From: Bacteroidota bacterium
GTDB taxonomy: Bacteria; Bacteroidota; Bacteroidia; Chitinophagales; Chitinophagaceae
Direction: 5' to 3'
NCBI GenBank assembly: GCA_023412975.1
Contig: JAEZRB010000169.1
Span: forward strand, 1-8,370
Length of the DNA: 8,370 bases
This document shows, in pieces, positions 6,149 to 8,370 of this stretch (the stretch's first letter is position 1; each line of letters begins with the position of its first letter). The notes under the pieces were generated by a model that did not search any database, had not been told where the DNA came from, and saw nothing but the letters and a program-made list of their open reading frames with translations. The position numbers and the translations under genes are program-made.

Positions 6149-6799
6149 TTATCGCAAATCTACCACTTCCACGCCAGGGTACTTGCTTTTGTCAAATACA
6201 AACTGGTTGTCCGCAATCGGCGTGTTGGTTTTCATGCTGCTCACTGTGTAGGTGTATCGGTTTCCACCGTTCTCTAACACCTTAGTGCTGTAAATAGTTT
6301 TTGCAGCTTTATCTACCTGCACGTACACTTTATGGAATGCTTTGCTTTTATCTGTAGGCGTCATTTCGATTTCCTGAAGCGTTTTACCGCCTATTTTCTT
6401 TTCGCCATTGAGCAGGTATAGAAAATCATTATCGTAAAAATTAGTAAAAAGTTTTTGAGGGGTCAATCCATTGCCGGACTCATCCACGTTATTAACCGTT
6501 ACTTCATTGGCGCTTTTATCGTAGTTCCAGATCGTCTTGCCATCGCTGAATATTTCCTGACCACCGAAACTAACACGGTATTTATTGCCCTTCATTTTCA
6601 CAGTCCCGGTTTTAGTGGAAAGAGCTTTGCCTGATCCATTCTCAACCTTATATGCAAACCCGGCTTCCACGGTGGTAAAAGTTTTGAATTTTGCGCTCAC
6701 AGCATCCAATACCACTTTGGCCTGAGGATCACTTTTCGTTTGGGCCATCAAGACCGATCCGCTGAGTAATAAAGCCATTATAACGTATAACTTCCGCAT
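6149..6799 (-). CDS. lolA: LolA-family outer-membrane lipoprotein carrier protein
   Basis: LolA is a periplasmic chaperone that takes lipoproteins from the LolCDE transporter at the inner membrane and carries them to the outer membrane. The 216-residue precursor starts MRKLYVIMALLLSGSVLMAQ, a signal peptide with probable cleavage after Ala19. The mature part shows the half-barrel pattern: an amphipathic helix (KVVLDAVSAKFKTF), strands AGFAYKV and GTVKMKGNKYRVSF, then EIFSDGKTIWNYD, the usual LolA hallmark. These are followed by LTPQKLFTNF and the C-terminal strands ending NQFVFDKSKYPGVEVVDLR. I chose the ATG at 6799 because it places the basic residues and hydrophobic core correctly; the frame runs on to 6847 without family-like sequence. 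It lies 117 bp downstream of ftsK on the same strand, a neighbour order I recall as common in Bacteroidota, but it has its own promoter. LolB is generally not recognised in this phylum, so the acceptor step is unclear. Confidence 0.88.
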   Translation of the reverse strand: MRKLYVIMALLLSGSVLMAQTKSDPQAKVVLDAVSAKFKTFTTVEAGFAYKVENGSGKALSTKTGTVKMKGNKYRVSFGGQEIFSDGKTIWNYDKSANEVTVNNVDESGNGLTPQKLFTNFYDNDFLYLLNGEKKIGGKTLQEIEMTPTDKSKAFHKVYVQVDKAAKTIYSTKVLENGGNRYTYTVSSMKTNTPIADNQFVFDKSKYPGVEVVDLR

Positions 6800-6844
6800 G
6801 ATTGTTAATTTTAATGTAAAGAATACCCTGTTTTCATAGGGTTG

Positions 6845-6875
6845 CAAAATTAGTGATTAGCATATAGACTGTCAA
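6845..6875 (-). promoter_or_regulatory. Promoter for lolA (TTG-N20-TAATTTTG)
   Basis: On the minus strand TTG (6875-6873) is followed after 20 bases by TAATTTTG (6852-6845), matching both parts of the Bacteroidota promoter. Transcription would begin near 6840, giving a leader of about 40 nt before the lolA ATG. The site lies wholly between ftsK and lolA, so lolA can be expressed independently of ftsK. Confidence 0.65.
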
Positions 6876-6916
6876 TGACCGTACCGGGTTGCAGGGAATT
6901 TATTTTTCTTAACAGG

Positions 6917-8370
6917 TTAATAACCTAAGATGTCAAGGTGTTGCTGCAGATCAGCCTCGGTCTTTATAAGTACCTCCCGGGCTTTACTACCCTGGTTGGT
7001 GCCTACAACTCCTGCCGCTTCCAGTTGGTCCATAAGTCGGCCAGCACGGTTATAGCCCAATTTCATTCTGCGTTGCAGCAGCGAAGTGGATCCGCTCTGG
7101 GTTTGTACGATGAGCCGGGCAGCAGTTTCAAATAATTCATCGCGATCGGCCAGGTCAAATTCTTTGCCCTCCAATTCTTTTTCATCCACATATTCCGGCA
7201 GCAAAAAAACTTCGGGATATCCTTCCTGGTAGCCGATAAAATCGGTGATGCGGTCCACTTCGGGAGTATCCACGAATGCGCATTGCAGGCGAACGATCTC
7301 ACCATTATAACTGATAAGCATATCACCCTTCCCGATCAGTTGCTCCGCACCACCGGCATCGAGGATAGTGCGGCTGTCAATCTTACTACTCACTTTAAAG
7401 GCTATACGGGCGGGGAAATTAGCTTTAATAGTACCTGTAATGATATTAACTGATGGCCTTTGTGTAGCAATGATCAGATGGATTCCCACGGCACGGGCCA
7501 GCTGCGCCAGCCTCGCTATCGGCATCTCGATCTCTTTACCGGCTGTCATTATCAGGTCGGCAAACTCATCTATGACCAGCACTATAAAAGGTAAAAACTG
7601 GTGCCCCTTCTGGGGATTTAGTTTTCGTGCGATAAATTTTGTGTTGTATTCTTTGATATTCCGGCAACCCGCTTCCTTCAACAAGTCGTAACGATTATCC
7701 ATCTCAATACAAAGCGCATTTAGTGTATTGATCACCTTTTTTGTGTCGGTGATGATCGCGTCTTCCTCGTTGGGCAGCCGTGCCAGGAAATGGTTGGCTA
7801 TGGTACTGTAAACACTAAGTTCTACTTTCTTGGGATCGACCAGCACAAACTTAAGCTGCGAAGGGTGTTTTGAATACAATAGCGAAACCAATATGGCATT
7901 TACTCCCACCGATTTACCCTGGCCCGTTGCACCTGCCATCAACAGGTGTGGCATACTGGCCAGATCCACAATAAAGTTTTCGTTATTGATCTTTTTACCA
8001 ATCGCAATAGGAAGTGAGAAATTATTCAGCCTGAATTTTTCGGATTCAAGCAGTGTTTTCATGCTTACAATGGTCTTTTTCGCGTTTGGTACTTCGATAC
8101 CAATGGTTCCCTTACCTGGTATCGGAGCAATGATACGTATTCCCAGTGCTGCAAGACTCAGGGCAATATCATCTTCCAGGTTTTTAATTCTGGAAATTCG
8201 CACACCGGCAGCAGGAACGATCTCATACAAAGTAACTGTCGGGCCTACCGTCGCGCTGATCTTCTGGATTTCGATCGAATAATTGCGCAGGGTGGCAATA
8301 ATCTGGTTCTTATTGTTCTCCAGTTCTGCCGGCTCCTGTTCGATCCTTTCGCTGCCATGCGTCTCTAAGA
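6917..8370 (-). CDS. ftsK: FtsK/SpoIIIE-family DNA translocase (5' part outside window)
   Basis: FtsK is a membrane-anchored, hexameric ATP-driven DNA pump at the division septum that clears and aligns chromosome ends. The frame is open to the right edge, so the C-terminal 483 residues are visible and the N-terminal membrane segments are missing; the TTG at 8230 is an internal codon. The first ~20 residues are a charged linker. The alpha domain follows (ATLRNYSIEIQKISATVGPTVTLYEIVPAAGVRISRI), then the RecA-like motor. Its Walker A is GATGQGKS (bases 7910-7933), VDPKKVELS follows, and Walker B is VLVIDEFADL. After these come ARAVGIHLIIATQRPSVNIITG and the IDSRTILDAGGAEQLIGKGDML block. The last ~70 residues form the winged-helix gamma domain (SLLQRRMKLGYNRAGRLMDQLEAAGVVG), which in relatives reads the orienting DNA sites. 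All motor motifs are intact. An imperfect palindrome AGGTTA-A-TAACCT (6914-6926) spans the stop codon. Confidence 0.96.
   Translation of the reverse strand, partial: LETHGSERIEQEPAELENNKNQIIATLRNYSIEIQKISATVGPTVTLYEIVPAAGVRISRIKNLEDDIALSLAALGIRIIAPIPGKGTIGIEVPNAKKTIVSMKTLLESEKFRLNNFSLPIAIGKKINNENFIVDLASMPHLLMAGATGQGKSVGVNAILVSLLYSKHPSQLKFVLVDPKKVELSVYSTIANHFLARLPNEEDAIITDTKKVINTLNALCIEMDNRYDLLKEAGCRNIKEYNTKFIARKLNPQKGHQFLPFIVLVIDEFADLIMTAGKEIEMPIARLAQLARAVGIHLIIATQRPSVNIITGTIKANFPARIAFKVSSKIDSRTILDAGGAEQLIGKGDMLISYNGEIVRLQCAFVDTPEVDRITDFIGYQEGYPEVFLLPEYVDEKELEGKEFDLADRDELFETAARLIVQTQSGSTSLLQRRMKLGYNRAGRLMDQLEAAGVVGTNQGSKAREVLIKTEADLQQHLDILGY

Noticed and set aside
6825..6842. ACCCT/AGGGT hairpin upstream of lolA as a leader regulatory element.
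   Set aside because: The predicted transcript start falls inside the first arm, so the hairpin would not be fully transcribed; the stem is only 5 bp.
7830..8282. 150-codon open frame on the + strand opposite ftsK.
   Set aside because: It is antisense to the conserved FtsK motor and resembles nothing known; a shadow of strongly constrained ftsK codons.
1..8370. CRISPR array, tRNA or rRNA genes, transposase or phage genes, toxin-antitoxin or defence system.
   Set aside because: I looked for repeat-spacer periodicity, tRNA-like cloverleaf arms and mobile-element proteins and saw none; every large frame is accounted for by the nine genes listed.

Overview
The window most likely comes from a Bacteroidota chromosome, probably the Chitinophagaceae or a close relative. 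Four things point there: a type IX secretion (T9SS) sorting domain, a lipoprotein of a type common in this phylum, TAnnTTTG-type -7 promoter elements, and no clear Shine-Dalgarno sequences. Placement below phylum is inference from overall gene style. The window holds nine protein genes, two of them cut by the window edges. I see no RNA genes, insertion sequences, CRISPR arrays or attachment sites.

Left part (1-2681, + strand): this is the accessory-looking section. It starts with the 3' end of a secreted T9SS cargo protein carrying a DUF4082-type domain. Next comes a lipoprotein with a glycosidase-like barrel and a C-terminal sandwich of the DUF4832 type. Both should act outside the cytoplasm, and the pair may handle carbohydrate, but no substrate can be read from the sequence.

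Middle part (2751-5415): this is housekeeping metabolism. A tight pair, free methionine-(R)-sulfoxide reductase (msrC) and acylphosphatase, is followed by a convergent short-chain-dehydrogenase-type L-threonine 3-dehydrogenase on the minus strand. Divergent from that gene is kdsA, the metal-dependent class of KDO-8-phosphate synthase for lipopolysaccharide core sugar. The 83-bp tdh/kdsA intergenic region holds promoters for both genes and a perfect 9-bp inverted repeat.

Right part (5416-8370): a short region dense in small palindromes precedes a RibD-C/dihydrofolate-reductase-like protein. Convergent to it on the minus strand are lolA (periplasmic lipoprotein carrier, with its own well-formed promoter) and, upstream of lolA, the 3' two-thirds or so of an FtsK/SpoIIIE DNA translocase whose start lies beyond the window.

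I find no convincing new multi-gene system. The most useful leads are the two promoters placed so close to the start codon that the transcripts should be leaderless, the inverted repeat between tdh and kdsA, the palindrome cluster at 5424-5469, and the uncharacterised secreted pair at the left edge.
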